Positions 44,622-56,167 of a stretch of DNA of 64,000 nt are shown here, in pieces. Below the pieces are notes generated by a model, which was not told the origin of the DNA, ran no database searches, and saw nothing but the letters and a program-made list of their open reading frames with translations. A program made the translations under genes and the position numbers. Numbering within the stretch: position 1 is the first letter of the stretch; each line of letters opens with the position of its first letter. Origin of the DNA: Fennellomyces sp. T-0311 (lineage: Eukaryota > Mucoromycota > Mucoromycetes > Mucorales > Lichtheimiaceae); assembly GCA_025266875.1 (NCBI GenBank), contig JALLLT010000003.1, forward strand, positions 248,001 to 312,000. The letters are read 5' to 3'.

Positions 44622-47251
44622 ATGGGAACAAAACTGTCCTTTAATCATGCTCATATAACCATTGGCATTTGCCTGACCTTTTGCCTAGTCTTTATTGCTG
44701 GCATCCTTCGTTTCATAATCGGTAAAGAAAAAAGTATAGCGAAAAAGCGCACAGAACCTGTACCTGACTTTTATGCAAAAGACCCCAAGGACCAGAGTCG
44801 GTGCCAGTCTATGCTCAACGATGGGTGGTGGCAAGACACAAACGAATACACAAGATGGCAACCAGCCGGGTGTATGATGCATACCTACAAAGCACCAGAA
44901 ATCTCTGCGTGTTTGAACCATTCACGCATTCTTTACGTGGGCGATTCGATTGCACGAGAACAATTCTTTTCATTTGCCCGATTAATCCGCGACGATATCG
45001 AAACGGCTGGTCCTAAACATGTCGATCGCAAGTTTGAGTTTAACGATCAACGACTGGTGTTTGAGTTTTGGTGGGACCCTTACCTCAACGAGTCGCGCAC
45101 CATTGATATGTTAAAGACGTCCGATCCAACGATCCAGCCGAGTTTATTGGTGTTGGGAAGCGGTGCCTGGTATATGCGATATCTCGGCGAAGATGTGTTT
45201 CGAGAAGATTGGCAAGATGCAATGGATCGCGTGTTTGATGCCGTTCAACGGTCTAGTCGTGTTGCAGATGCCGTTATCTTATCCCCCGTCGAAGTGCCTA
45301 ACTTTGACCTACTGTCGCCTGATCGCGTCCGCACCATGTCGATCGATAAAGTCAACAGCATGAATGCCTATTTGAACCAAAAGTCCAACTCAATCACGCC
45401 ATTGACTCCCATGACCATACCGTTCGTGTGGAATACGGTGTCGAGCAACGCACATAATGTCACAGCAGACGGTCTTCACTTTACTCAGCCTGTCACCAGC
45501 ATGCAGGTCCAGCTGGCGTTGAACTATCGCTGTAACGAACAATTGCCGAAGCATTTCCCCATGGACAGCACCTGCTGTTACCACTACCCGGCTCCAAAGT
45601 GGTACCAATGCGTGTTCTTTATCGCATTCCTGGTGTGGGCCCCACTGGGACTGTACATGTCAGCATCCGGTAAGTATCTACCAATGCATAAAAGAAGCCA
45701 TGGGGCGGGAGAGAGTACAAACAGGTTACTCATTAAAGATGGGCACACGAAAAAGAAGGGAGACTGTCCAAGCTGGTCCAGATGGCGATACCTTCGGAAT
45801 CGGTTCTCAACGCACTGTTTATATTTGGCTTGGGAGTGATCTACATGTATTTTGGAGATCGAACGCAGCTTTTCGGAAAAGCACAAAAGCACTTTGATCC
45901 GCTGGTGTTTACCCTGTTTCTTCTGGTAACCTTGGCCGCGGGCGTTCTTACGCTCAAGGTCAAAAAGGAGGGAGACCAGGGCTTTCTCAACCGCGACCAG
46001 ACGGACGAGTGGAAGGGATGGATGCAGGTCATCATTCTCATCTACCACTTCCTTGGTGCATCCTCTGTCTCCGGAATCTACAACCCGGTGCGTGTGCTCG
46101 TCGCCGCGTATCTATTCCAGACCGGATACGGCCACTTTTTCTTTTTCTACAAGAAGGCTGACTTTGGCATTGGTCGCGTTTTGAACGTCATGATCCGCCT
46201 CAATCTGCTCACCTTTGTGTTGCAGTATGTCATGGACACCGATTATCTCAGCTACTACTTTACGCCTCTGGTGTCATTCTGGTTCTTTATCATCTGGACC
46301 ACGATGTACGTTGGTCACGGCTCCAACAAGTCCGGCTGGTTTCTGCTATGCAAGCTATTCATTGCCTTTGCAACAACCACCATTATTATCCATGCACCCG
46401 GTGTCCTAGAGGACTTGTTTTCCGGACTCGAGTTTCTGTTCAACATTCGATGGAATGCGAGCGAGTGGCGCTTCCGACTGGCACTGGATGCGTACATTGT
46501 ATATGTGGGTATGCTGAGCGCGTATGCAACCATCAAATTCACGGAGCATCGTATGCATGAACATCCATGGTGGCATACGGCAAAAAAAGTTAGCATGGCC
46601 ATTTCTGCAGTGCTTTTGTTTGTCTATTTCGTGTTTGAGCTCTCGGTCGCCAACAAGTTCATCTATAATACCATCCACCCGTACATTTCATGGTTGCCCA
46701 TTCTGGCATTCGCCTTCCTGCGAAACGCAACCGTCAAGCTGCGCAACACATCGTCTCGATTCTTTATTTTCTTCGGACGCATCTCACTAGAAACATTCAT
46801 CGGCCAATTCCATATGTGGTTAGCAGGCGATACCAAGGGCCTGCTAGTCGTCATCTCGCACCCACGAGCGACCCATGGCCTCGGCTGGTACTTTAACCTT
46901 GCGGTGTCAAGTGGTCTCTTTGTATTTGTGTGTTATTATCTGAGCCAGACAACAGGCGAGCTCACGCGATGGTTATGCTCTGTAATTACAGCTGCTGAGA
47001 GCCGTGGGACTGCCCAGTATCATGCAGTGCCACTCCTGCCGACAACAACCACAAGACAGGATCCTGCATCCACTGCAACCGCATCTGAACCCGAAAGCGG
47101 CGGCGTACAGGGGGATACCAATGTCGATGATGGACTAACGGATGTAACAGCTTCACCGCAAGGATCGAAGATTACGAGCTTCTTCAATGATGCGCGCGTT
47201 AGAACGGGCATCGCCGTATTAGCTATCGGCTTGCTTAATAACCTTTGTTAG
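44622..47251 (+). CDS. Cas1/CASD1-like glycan O-acetyltransferase
   Basis: Two exons, 44622-45669 and about 45759-47251 (846 aa with this acceptor; 45756 would also keep frame, adding one residue). An N-terminal membrane anchor (about 10-30) precedes a lumenal SGNH/GDSL-like esterase fold with YVGDSIAREQ (Ser about 109) and the D-x-x-H pair in TADGLHF (about 283-286). A multi-pass Cas1p domain of a dozen or so hydrophobic helices runs from about 330 to 770, including FGDRTQLFGK, YHFLGASSVSGIYNPVRV and RISLETFIGQFHMWLAGDT. The tail is Ser/Thr-rich with a last hydrophobic patch. Family members O-acetylate polysaccharides in the Golgi (Cryptococcus capsule glucuronoxylomannan, animal sialic acid); the substrate here is unknown. 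The first in-frame ATG is at 44622. Confidence 0.93.
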
Positions 47252-47315
47252 ACAACGTCTCTTTTTCACTATATAGTTAATGTCATATTTCCAACACCCC
47301 CAATTTTTATGCAAG

Positions 47316-47588
47316 CTAGCATTCAGTACGACAATTCATAATTAAATCCGCATGCCACATATTATCCTTTTTTGAATCAACAACTAATTTGGGCGGAGGC
47401 TCCCAGTACCAGATTGCGGGCACCAGGCTAGTGCGCTGATTATCCAACACTTTAGTCAATAGACTGCGTTCTTTCAATGTGCACCGCTGCTGGTTATATA
47501 ATAATGGCAAACGGACTCCCTTGCATCTCAACGGTGGCGACACTATTTCGCAAACAAATAGATACGTAGCTAATGGGATAGTGCTCAT
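47316..47588 (-). CDS. Doubtful small ORF, 90 aa
   Basis: Starts at a real ATG and reads with balanced composition (for example AIWYWEPPPKLVVDSKKDN). A frame just upstream (MAGNQASFTKLPRFFTYSPG, 47739-47625) could be a first exon joined across a GT..AG stretch ending CCCATTAG. No family recognised; it may be chance. Confidence 0.25.
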   Translation of the reverse strand: MSTIPLATYLFVCEIVSPPLRCKGVRLPLLYNQQRCTLKERSLLTKVLDNQRTSLVPAIWYWEPPPKLVVDSKKDNMWHADLIMNCRTEC

Positions 47589-48472
47589 ATGATGATTTCA
47601 TGACACCAACGTACCGTGTACATCATGACATATATGCAACACGCCAGACCCCTTTGTTGTAGCTACTTGATTGACACTGCTTTCCAGGGCTGTAGGTAAA
47701 GAAACGCGGCAGCTTAGTAAAGCTTGCTTGGTTGCCTGCCATTTTATGGAGCCATTTAAAAGTATGATGAGGCAACAGTAAAGTAATGCTTGATAAAGGG
47801 GGGATATTTTTTCTTGAAAGTAACACGACCTGTCATTTTTTTTCTAGGAGTCAGCATTAAGAAAAAAGATGGGGTCAAATGATTAGACTAACGGAAACGC
47901 GAGCGAGAGGCGAGTACTGTAAGATAATTACACTCTTTTCCCCTCGCGATATTTCTGAGCCCCGGGTTGCATTAGAGTTTCGATAGGCTTCTATGTAAAT
48001 AAAGGATTCTAGTCCCTTATTTTTCCTTTGATCCAGCGCTATGCCGATAAAAAAACAGCCATGGGACCTGCAGTAAGACGATGTAACATGTACATGTGTT
48101 TTACAATAATCGGCCCGAAATATGGGAAGGTAATGTGAAGCACGGGTACAAAAGATGCATTGATTGATTGACATTTTGTCAAAGTTTATAGGTTTCACGG
48201 TGTTAGTGCCGTAAATGCTCTTTTAACTTGACGCCTCATTTCTTTCTCCTCCTTTATCACAGGTTCACTAAACCTTAAAAGTGAAAAAGCGAGGAGACAG
48301 ACGCCCGCCGCTCGAGCGCAGCATATATGTGCTTACGCATACATAGAATGCAACATTCGAATTCTTTCGATCGCATCAGCTTTTTAGTTATAGTATGATA
48401 GCTGTCGCATGTTCGCCGTTTTTGCTAAAATGACCTACCCAAAAGTCTGTTCCCAGCTGTCACAGCCATCAT

Positions 48473-48694
48473 ATGAAAGAACTTGTTCAAAGCATATTGC
48501 AGTTCTTTTCTACCTTACTTCTCACTTTCTCTTTACTTGCCTATGTCTATCCCAATCAAGCCTTTAAACTTGCAAGGCGGTCAATGGTAAGCAGAGCGCT
48601 GTCCGGCGATGGCTGTCGTACTGAAGCGGTAATGTGTAGCACCTGGTGCGGCCGATATGGGCATAAGCGACCCACCTGCCCACTATTGAAATGA
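48473..48694 (+). CDS. Doubtful small ORF with zinc-knuckle-like end, 73 aa
   Basis: ATG start and a hydrophobic N-terminal segment (about 5-25). The Cys-rich end CSTWCGRYGHKRPTCPLL resembles the C-x2-C-x4-H-x4-C knuckle but has one extra residue between the first Cys pair. Such endings occur in transposon-encoded proteins, so this may be a relic. Confidence 0.3.
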   Translation: MKELVQSILQFFSTLLLTFSLLAYVYPNQAFKLARRSMVSRALSGDGCRTEAVMCSTWCGRYGHKRPTCPLLK

Positions 48695-49460
48695 AAAAGA
48701 AGACCACCAGTCAGTTGTACGGACTGTTTATGCAACGCCTTTTTATTCGACTCCTACTACAACGCAACGTCAGCGCAGAATATCGATACGCACAAAATAT
48801 CCAAGTCCAATGAGAAAGTCCTTTTAATATCAACCATCGCTACCGAGTGTGCATACCCAGCTCCACATGTCGCTTTTTTGCTCTTTTATTGAATGTAAAT
48901 AACACCTCATTCTATACATACTGTATGGTATTTCTTCTTTCTTGCATTTCTCCACACACAACACACATTGTCCTATGCCACCATCTTTAAAAGTACCCAT
49001 TGACACACACAATACATTGAGTCTGTCTTGCTCTCGTTTAAATATTTGTATTTTCGCTTTCACAATAAAAAAAAGTGTTTCTGTTTTCTCAACAGGTCGA
49101 TCAGTTACTGTCTGTTCACAGACTGCACTGCGCTGATCATTCGAGTCGAGGTTACGGCCAGGAGCAAAAGAAAAACATGCGATCCGTCCCATTTTGGGCA
49201 TGGATCGACAAAGTGTTCTGTTTTTAAAGTTGGGAATACGTCTGCAGTCATCAAAAGAGTCCAGATTTCGCTTGCATGAAGTTGAAAAAAATGGGAGTTG
49301 GTCCTGATGACCACAATTTGTTGCATGCGCCCTCTCTCTCTTTCTTCTCTTTTTACCGTAGGGATGAAAAAATGCCCATTCATGCAGGAACACGTAAAAG
49401 ACGAAAGAGGGAGCCAAAATAAAATACCGTTTTCTTGTTCCTGAAAAAGTCCCCGAAACA

Positions 49461-49847
49461 ATGGACATTGGCAAACGTCCATCACGCCAACGACGCCATT
49501 TGCCGATTGCATTCGAGCCGGAAAAAAAGAGCAAGAAGGAGCAAGAGCCGATCCAGAATGACATTTATGACGATGAACAGTTCATGCAACGATCGAGCTC
49601 GCGTTGTTCGGATTGGGCGGGCAATTTGCGAAGACGAAGGAAAACACGGCCAAGCGTGGAGGTGACGGCGCCTCGAACAGCTGTTGAGCAAGGCATAGTC
49701 AAAGAGCACAGGCATCAGCCGACGGTCCAAGTCCTAATATGGATCAGTTGCGGAGGATGGGCATTGTTCCTGCTGGTGCGGATTGTGTACAGCGTCTGGC
49801 TAGGCGACTACGGACAACTCAACGTGGTGCACTTTTTGACGCATTAA
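49461..49847 (+). CDS. Small basic protein with one C-terminal membrane segment, unknown
   Basis: 128 aa, single exon, ATG at 49461. The N-terminal 90 residues are hydrophilic and rich in Arg/Lys (RPSRQRRHLPIAFEPEKKSK, NLRRRRKTRPSVEV). A single hydrophobic helix VLIWISCGGWALFLLVRIVY lies at about 91-110, followed by a short tail. This suggests a tail-anchored or single-pass protein with a cytosolic basic domain. No family recognised. It is 272 bp upstream of the polyQ/WWE-like gene on the same strand. Length, ATG context and amphipathic layout argue for a real gene. Confidence 0.6.
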   Translation: MDIGKRPSRQRRHLPIAFEPEKKSKKEQEPIQNDIYDDEQFMQRSSSRCSDWAGNLRRRRKTRPSVEVTAPRTAVEQGIVKEHRHQPTVQVLIWISCGGWALFLLVRIVYSVWLGDYGQLNVVHFLTH

Positions 49848-50119
49848 GTGTGGTTGGGGTTTGTTTTCCTGTTGCACATCTGCTAAAGTAACGAGATGAC
49901 AGCTTTTTGTGCGATCGAGGTCAGCCGATGCAAATACCTTTTCGTGTTCCTACCAATAAAAACTGTGGGGGTCGTGAGCCTATATCTCATTGTATACCTT
50001 TTTATTTGCCTCACTTGCAAACGCCTTCTCTCTCTCTCTTTCTCTTTCTTCTTTTTTTTTCTTTCTCCCATCGGCTTGCCAAGAACGATGCTTTCGATTG
50101 ATCCCGTCGTCTCTATACA

Positions 50120-50708
50120 ATGACATTCGATCGACAACATCCCTATAACTACACCCCATATCAACAGCAACCACAGCAACCACAACAGCAACAGCAACCA
50201 CAACAACAGCAGCAACCGTTCTCTCACGACCAGCCTCAACCACAGCCCTATCTGGGCACTCCCTTGCCATGGCCGTCCGGTAGTTCCTATGACTATGTTC
50301 CGCCCGTCCAGCCCGCGGACAGCAGCAGCAGCAGTAGCGCCAATGCCGTGCAGGCCAAGACCGAGCCGCAGGACCCTACAAAGCAGTACCATCCAGAGTG
50401 GGGCGTGTTGCGAGATCAAGACTTCCATCCACTCGCTCTAAAACATCAACGGGATCTTGAAAACCATTTTCAAAGCGGTACTAGCATCGCCGACTTTTAT
50501 TTTTGGCAGGCGAATTTGGGCGGTTACTGTATGGCCGATATGAACCAAAGTAAGTCATTGACGTGTATATTGCGCACCATCAATCCCAAAGTAACAATCC
50601 AAAAAAGATATCGTCGTGTCCTCTGAAGGAGTCTTTGTCCTTGTACGACGTATGGTGGAAGGCGCTCCTCATCCAGGCCGGAAGAAGAAGAAGCGTGGCA
50701 TGGGCTAG
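50120..50708 (+). CDS. PolyQ protein with a WWE-like domain
   Basis: Exons 50120-50549 and 50608-50708 (176 aa). The N-terminus is a Gln/Pro tract from CAA/CAG repeats (about 14-50). A Pro/Ser linker follows, including a serine run (about 69-74). The C-terminal half (about 90-165) reads WGVLRDQDFHPLALKHQRDL, ENHFQSGTSIADFYFWQANL, YCMADMNQ, then GVFVLVRRM after the intron. This pattern (Trp, helix with E-x-x-x/F-x-x-G, beta strands, final VRR) resembles the WWE domain that binds poly-ADP-ribose or ubiquitin-system partners. It is my reading of a weak similarity. The end KKKKRGMG is basic. A long CT-rich leader precedes the ATG. Confidence 0.7.
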
Positions 50709-53305
50709 CATATTGTGCAACAAACGACCCCTTGTTCCCCTTACTTTATCCCCACCTCTCTACTTTTCTCTCATAAAAAAGCTTGACCTCTCTTGTGTAT
50801 AGATACTTTAATAATCTGTAAATCAAGAATTAACTTGAAATGCGTATACTCAAATTTATCAGCGCGAAAAACGTCACGTCTATACCCGGCTCTTGAGCGT
50901 ATTTGTGTGTAAAAAAGCATTACGCCTTCTTGTTTTAATAGATATCGTCGATCATAGCTTTTCTCTCCCCTCCGCTACGCGTCTCTGGGTTTTCTCCAGC
51001 GGATTTGCTTATTTTAGTCAGGTACTACGTGGCAAGGATGCCGGCGCAATACTCTGTAACCTTAACATGACCGTGGATAGATTAGCAAGTAATGAAGCGG
51101 TTGCATGCTATAAATAAAACCCTGGCGATTACGCGTTCGCTTTTAACATGCTGGTTTTTGGGATTCTTTTTCTATTGTATGTATCTGTTTATAATGTCCA
51201 TGCACACCCTCTTTATTACCAAATTCATCAACAATGAATACCTCCTTGGTCATAGTAAAAAGAGCAAGAAAGAGGGACGAAGTGAAAATCATTTAACAAG
51301 ATAACATCAGTAAAATGTGAAGATCAGGGACGTAGACACATACATTCCTTTTGCTATTGAAATCACAAACTCTGAGAAGGTGTACCAGAATTGCCGACTA
51401 AAAAAAGATTACGCCGAATTTGCTTTCATCATCTTGTTTGAACATAACGAGTATTCGTTCATCTTACGCGACTTTTGATTATTTACAAAGTTTCAGTATT
51501 AGTTTCACGCCATGTGAAAATAGTAAGACTGTTTAAGGATATTTATCAATAGCATTTTTTTTCATGGGCACCCTATAGTCGTCTTTTAAGCCATTTTTCG
51601 TCAGAATAGCTGTTTCACCTGCTTGTTAATTGATGAAAAAAAGTAAAGTACTGATGCTTGCACTATCTGATAAAAAAGAAGGAATTATTTCCAAAGTAAA
51701 GATAATGTATGAGTAACAACCTAAGCATTTGCATGAACGTTATCATTATTGATAATTTTCTTTTTGTTATCCCTTAAGTTTACATAGAACCGGCTGGAAG
51801 ATTGGGGGTGACTTTTTTTTATAGCTGCGAACCGTACGACAAAAATATGCAGGATGGCACGAATGCATCGGCAATCACCCCCCCCCATTGATCAGTTCGG
51901 GAAACGATATGCATATGCAATTAAAAATGTTGGGGGCACTTGGATTTTTTTACACGGGAACAAGTTATTCTGGAAGAGTTACTATGGTGCCACCGGCATC
52001 CTTCTTCCAATATTTCTTTTGAATTACAATATGTGTGTGCTTCTAAATAGTGCTTCTAAATTCTTATATATGCTGCTCCGTGGCACAACTACCAGTTGCT
52101 GCGACATTTTTTTCTATACACTGAAATCATATCATTTGAAGGATATCTATTCCATTTACTAAGTAAGTCAGAATATGTTCACACCGATCTGTAAAGTTGT
52201 GATCTAATATACCGATGTACATGTTTTTCCTTAGCCCCTATATAGTGTTTTGTGCTCGCTTTGTACTCGGGTTTTTTGTTTGTTGCGGTCGGACCTCGTG
52301 CCTTGTGTTCCCCGCCATTCCCGATTGCCCAGACAAGAAAACTTGTTCGAGAAATCCCCACTTTGTATAATACAGAAGTGACGATATACTTTGCTACGGT
52401 CTACTGATGAAGAATTTTATAGAGTGTGTTTACTACCATTTCATTAAACTAAGATATGCCATGATTACAACTTTTCTAACCGCAGAAAGATGTTTACTAT
52501 ACGATCGGATAATTTCATTTTCGCGAATGGTTCCGTGAGTATAATTACCACGATTGTATATCAACCACACTGGATTAGATAAATCATCGGAGCCCTATTA
52601 TCCTCCGCAATTTACTATATACATGACATCAACGCTTTCCGAAATATACATCTCCATCGCCGTATGAAAAGCAACGTTGTATACCCAATAATGTCGTGTT
52701 CGAAAGGTAAGGTTGACAGTAACCAATGTTGGGGTGCACGGATCCTCTTTTTGCTATGACTAAAGCACGGTAGCACAAGAAACTTTCTTTCGGAAAGATG
52801 ATAGAGCGAGAAAGGCGCTTAGTGACGGACCGAACTGTGGCTGAAATACATCCGCCCACATGTGGTAAAGGAAAAACAATTTCCATTTCTGGTTGCGATC
52901 AATCTGGTAATATCTGATGCTACTATATTACACCTCTCTTTATCGAATGATAGTGCAGTGAATAGAAAAATTAGCTACTATAAAGAGCCAGTGTATATAA
53001 AAGTGACGGAGTTGCGATAAGCTTCATGTGGAAAGTAAAAAAAAAAAACTTTATCGGACTCTTGGCGCACAATGCTATAGAATAAAGTATCGTTTACATG
53101 TGTGTAACCATCATAAGGCCAATTGACATGATGTTAAGTGGGACTGTTCAACGTCCTTGTCACCTGGTTCGAAACGATGAACGGCATTTGGCACAAAAAA
53201 ATGACTAAAAAGGCATCGGTACGGCTCGCCGATCGTATATAAATGGACTTCCTATCAATCTGATTTTGCTCGATTCGCAAAATAAATCTCTACAATAAAA
53301 ATGAT

Positions 53306-53533
53306 ATGTGGTTGTGGTATTGCATTAAGACAACGGAAGCGGCAATGATATTAGATACAGGTGACGACTGTGTATATATAAAAAAGGCCGATGGGAAGTG
53401 GGGGTTGCTTGGACAAACTAGGATTTTTGACCATACGAATACAGATATAATTAGATCAAAACATATGATAGGTGGCATTTTTATTAATTTGATCTTTTAT
53501 GGGATCATGCGCTCGCCTACTAGTTCACTTTGA
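53306..53533 (+). CDS. Doubtful small ORF, 75 aa
   Basis: ATG start; protein-like stretch ILDTGDDCVYIKKADGKWGL. It could be a relic of a larger gene. No family recognised. Confidence 0.2.
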   Translation: MWLWYCIKTTEAAMILDTGDDCVYIKKADGKWGLLGQTRIFDHTNTDIIRSKHMIGGIFINLIFYGIMRSPTSSL

Positions 53534-53894
53534 TCGTCTATGGGGTTTTTGCGGGGTAGGCAGCTTTTCGTGAAGGTTGTCCAGGTGAGTGCCAATATTA
53601 CGCATATAACATAGCTGACTTGCATATTTGAATTTTCATACACTGTCGCTTTTTATGAGTTCTGTTGCGGAAAATGGCTTTGATAAAGTCCACTTTAGTA
53701 ACGTTTGGTTTGTAAAATGATATCGAGGTGAGGTGAAGATCTGTGGTAGGTCTCAGTCCGTTTCTGTGAAAGCTCCTGATTTACTACACCCCACTCAATC
53801 ATTTGAATAGACTACTTCCATCCTCTCGGCGCTTTTCATGGGCGGAATCGATTTCCAATGGAGAGAGCATCCTTAACGGTTCACGTCTCGACGA

Positions 53895-54149
53895 ATGAGA
53901 CCGCGAATTTCTGTTCGTGGTGCAGTTAGTGTTAATCCGTACGTAACACGTCGTAGGGATATCACGCGGTATCTATTTGAGCAGCAAGTGTATACGGTGA
54001 ATTCTACTACTATCAGCAAAGATTGGCCGTTTCGACCTATAACCGCAGGATACAATACCTATCGTTTCCTTCACCGTACATCAAGCAATTATACCAAAGT
54101 TTACCTTGGTCATGCAAGTTATAACTACGCCCAAATTAACGACGCTTGA
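53895..54149 (+). CDS. Doubtful small ORF, 84 aa
   Basis: ATG start; Arg/Tyr/Asn-rich sequence ending YLGHASYNYAQINDA. No signal peptide or family recognised. Confidence 0.25.
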   Translation: MRPRISVRGAVSVNPYVTRRRDITRYLFEQQVYTVNSTTISKDWPFRPITAGYNTYRFLHRTSSNYTKVYLGHASYNYAQINDA

Positions 54150-54595
54150 CTCTCTAATACACTAGCCATGATGATATACAACACTGGTGCCCTCTTTATT
54201 TCCAGAGGTACTTGCGTCTTGAATACAACTACCCTTATTTTATTACTGCAATTGGTTAGATATAATTATTGAGCAAAATATTGTATGTACTAAGCAATAT
54301 CGACTTTTTATTATTATTTGGGCAAATTCTCTAGCGTGGAAGAGTTGCTTGGTGCTAGACTACCTTTTGATTATTATGATCGGTAAACTGGTGAAGAGAA
54401 TGAATTCGAACTGGCCAGTGTGCTTTTCAGAAATCAATTGAGAACGAAAGTAAGGTACAAAAAGTGGATGACGCTGCGCAGTATAGGTGTCCACACTATA
54501 TTCAAACAATGCGTCCACCAGTACGGCATACTAAACTATTTACATTGTGTGTGCCCTGTATTATTGTTTATTCTCTTTTCGTCGCACACCATATA

Positions 54596-54767
54596 CACTG
54601 TAAAAAAATTTTGGGTGAATTTTGGTGAATAATTTTCGAAGTGGTTAAACATAAGCTTTTTAACCACTTGAGTTACTAAAAATGGTAGTACAAGTGGTTA
54701 AAAAGCTTATGTTTAATCACCTCAAAAACTCATTCACCCAAAATTCACCCAAAAATTTTTTGCAGTG
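54596..54767. mobile_element. Fully palindromic MITE with CACTG ends, 172 bp
   Basis: Ends CACTGTAAAAAAATTTTGGG / CCCAAAAATTTTTTGCAGTG; the arms stay complementary for about 80 bp, including GTGGTTAAACATAAGC against GCTTATGTTTAATCAC, so one strand can fold into a long hairpin. A 3-bp duplication ATA lies on each side (54593-54595, 54768-54770). The ends resemble the MITE at 40634 (CAC-C/T-GTAAAAAA). No coding capacity. Confidence 0.85.
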
Positions 54768-55841
54768 ATAGTTTATTGCTCTATTGGAGCCATACATTCT
54801 GTCCCATTATGCCAATGTCGATCATGTACGTATCATCGGATATTTAGAATATATAGCATTATATGAATTTAGTAAATGTCATGCTTAACCGGTAAATTAA
54901 GCGAGGAGACGAGAAATCTTTTTTATTATATGGTCCTATTACGCAACCCTTTGCGCTATCTCGCTCAAATATAGAACGGTATAAAGTATCACATAATTAA
55001 TTGATACTCCCTCAATGGAAGTATCAACATGGTCGAGGAAAATTGCTCGGTTATAATGTTATCGCGTAATCGTATCAGGTACATAGGTAATCTTCAATAA
55101 GTAAATAGTGGTATACGTATCTGGTATGTACCGTCCAAGCTGGAGCCCGAAACGACAAGTAGTTGGCAAACGGCAAAATTTCTTACTACGTTGGTCTATC
55201 TGTATGTAACAATTGCCGAAAGTTAACTGTAGCATCTTTAATAATGCGTTATGTACGGATAGACTGGAGGTTGATAATCAGTGTCATTCATATCCACATT
55301 TTGGAAACAGTATCAAGGGAATCAACTGAAGGCTGAGCAGATGCTCTTTTTCATAGACCCTTAGTATATGGAATGTTTGGAGATTGAAAATCATCATCAT
55401 CGCTGCATTTCACTCGCTTGTAGATATTGGATTTCCACTCCTACATTTTTCAAAATGGATTGTCCAGGTACTATGTTCATTATAATTTTTACGAACTAGT
55501 TATGTTTTGATACGAATTGATACGAAGCTTATCGTTAACAAAACTTTGTTTCTCATCCAACGTATATAATGCTTCCTTCACCTACTCATAACACGTCTTT
55601 CGTCCCATTAGAACGTTTCTTTGAGGTAAACATGATTCTAGAGTGTATCTGCGGAAAAAATATCCATCTGTCAGGTTAACCCACGTACGGTTACTTGGTA
55701 TTTTGGGTGCCGCTTAAGCTTTGCTACGTCTGACTGAAACTACTCATGATCTACTATTCAACTCTGATACATTGCACTACTGCACTCCTCGGCGGTACCG
55801 TGGTATGGGTGTTCATAGACATACCAGCCCAGAATTGCTGG

Positions 55842-55849
55842 TATATAAG
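55842..55849 (+). promoter_or_regulatory. Possible TATA box of SGF73
   Basis: TATATAAG 319 bp upstream of the SGF73 ATG, followed by ATTGG (a reversed CCAAT) at about 55860. The distance is long, so the assignment is tentative. Confidence 0.3.
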
Positions 55850-56167
55850 GGCGCAATCTGATTGGTCGTTATGGCGACTGCAATTGATGGTGCGGCGACT
55901 TGTGAAAGTGCAGTACAATACCTTCACAGTTGCCAAGGAAAAGCATATTGCCGCCCTTCAAAAAAGAACAGTTTGTGGTCTGTGCTTCAGCGGACACAGA
56001 GAAGAAATACAAGGCGTTGACACGTTTTCATTTTCGCAGCGGTAACATAAAAATAAGAAAACAGCTTTGCGGATTAGCATTTCAGAAGGCGATCGCACAC
56101 CCCCGTTTTCTTTGTCACTTTTTTTCTTAATCGTCCGGCACTCCGTTCTTTGTTGTTCTGTAATATC

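Larger units (their letters stand above)
47252..49460. other. Intergenic region with two doubtful small ORFs
   Basis: Holds the 3' flank of the O-acetyltransferase gene, two small ORFs listed separately, and the promoter of the gene at 49461. A long antisense open stretch (48830-49564) looks non-coding. No repeats of note. Confidence 0.45.
50709..56167. other. 5.5-kb AT-rich gene-poor region
   Basis: Mostly short frames and A/T runs. It contains two doubtful small ORFs (53306-53533, 53895-54149), the palindromic MITE at 54596-54767 and, at the right end, a TATA box at 55842 that may serve SGF73. No RNA gene recognised. Confidence 0.45.

Noticed and set aside
48830..49564. 244-codon open stretch on the minus strand
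   Set aside because: It overlaps the 5' end of the 49461 gene on the opposite strand, has composition typical of translated UTR/promoter sequence and no domain pattern; a chance frame is more likely.
51854..52162. 102-codon ORF in the gene-poor region
   Set aside because: Translation resembles AT-rich non-coding sequence; no flanking signals.
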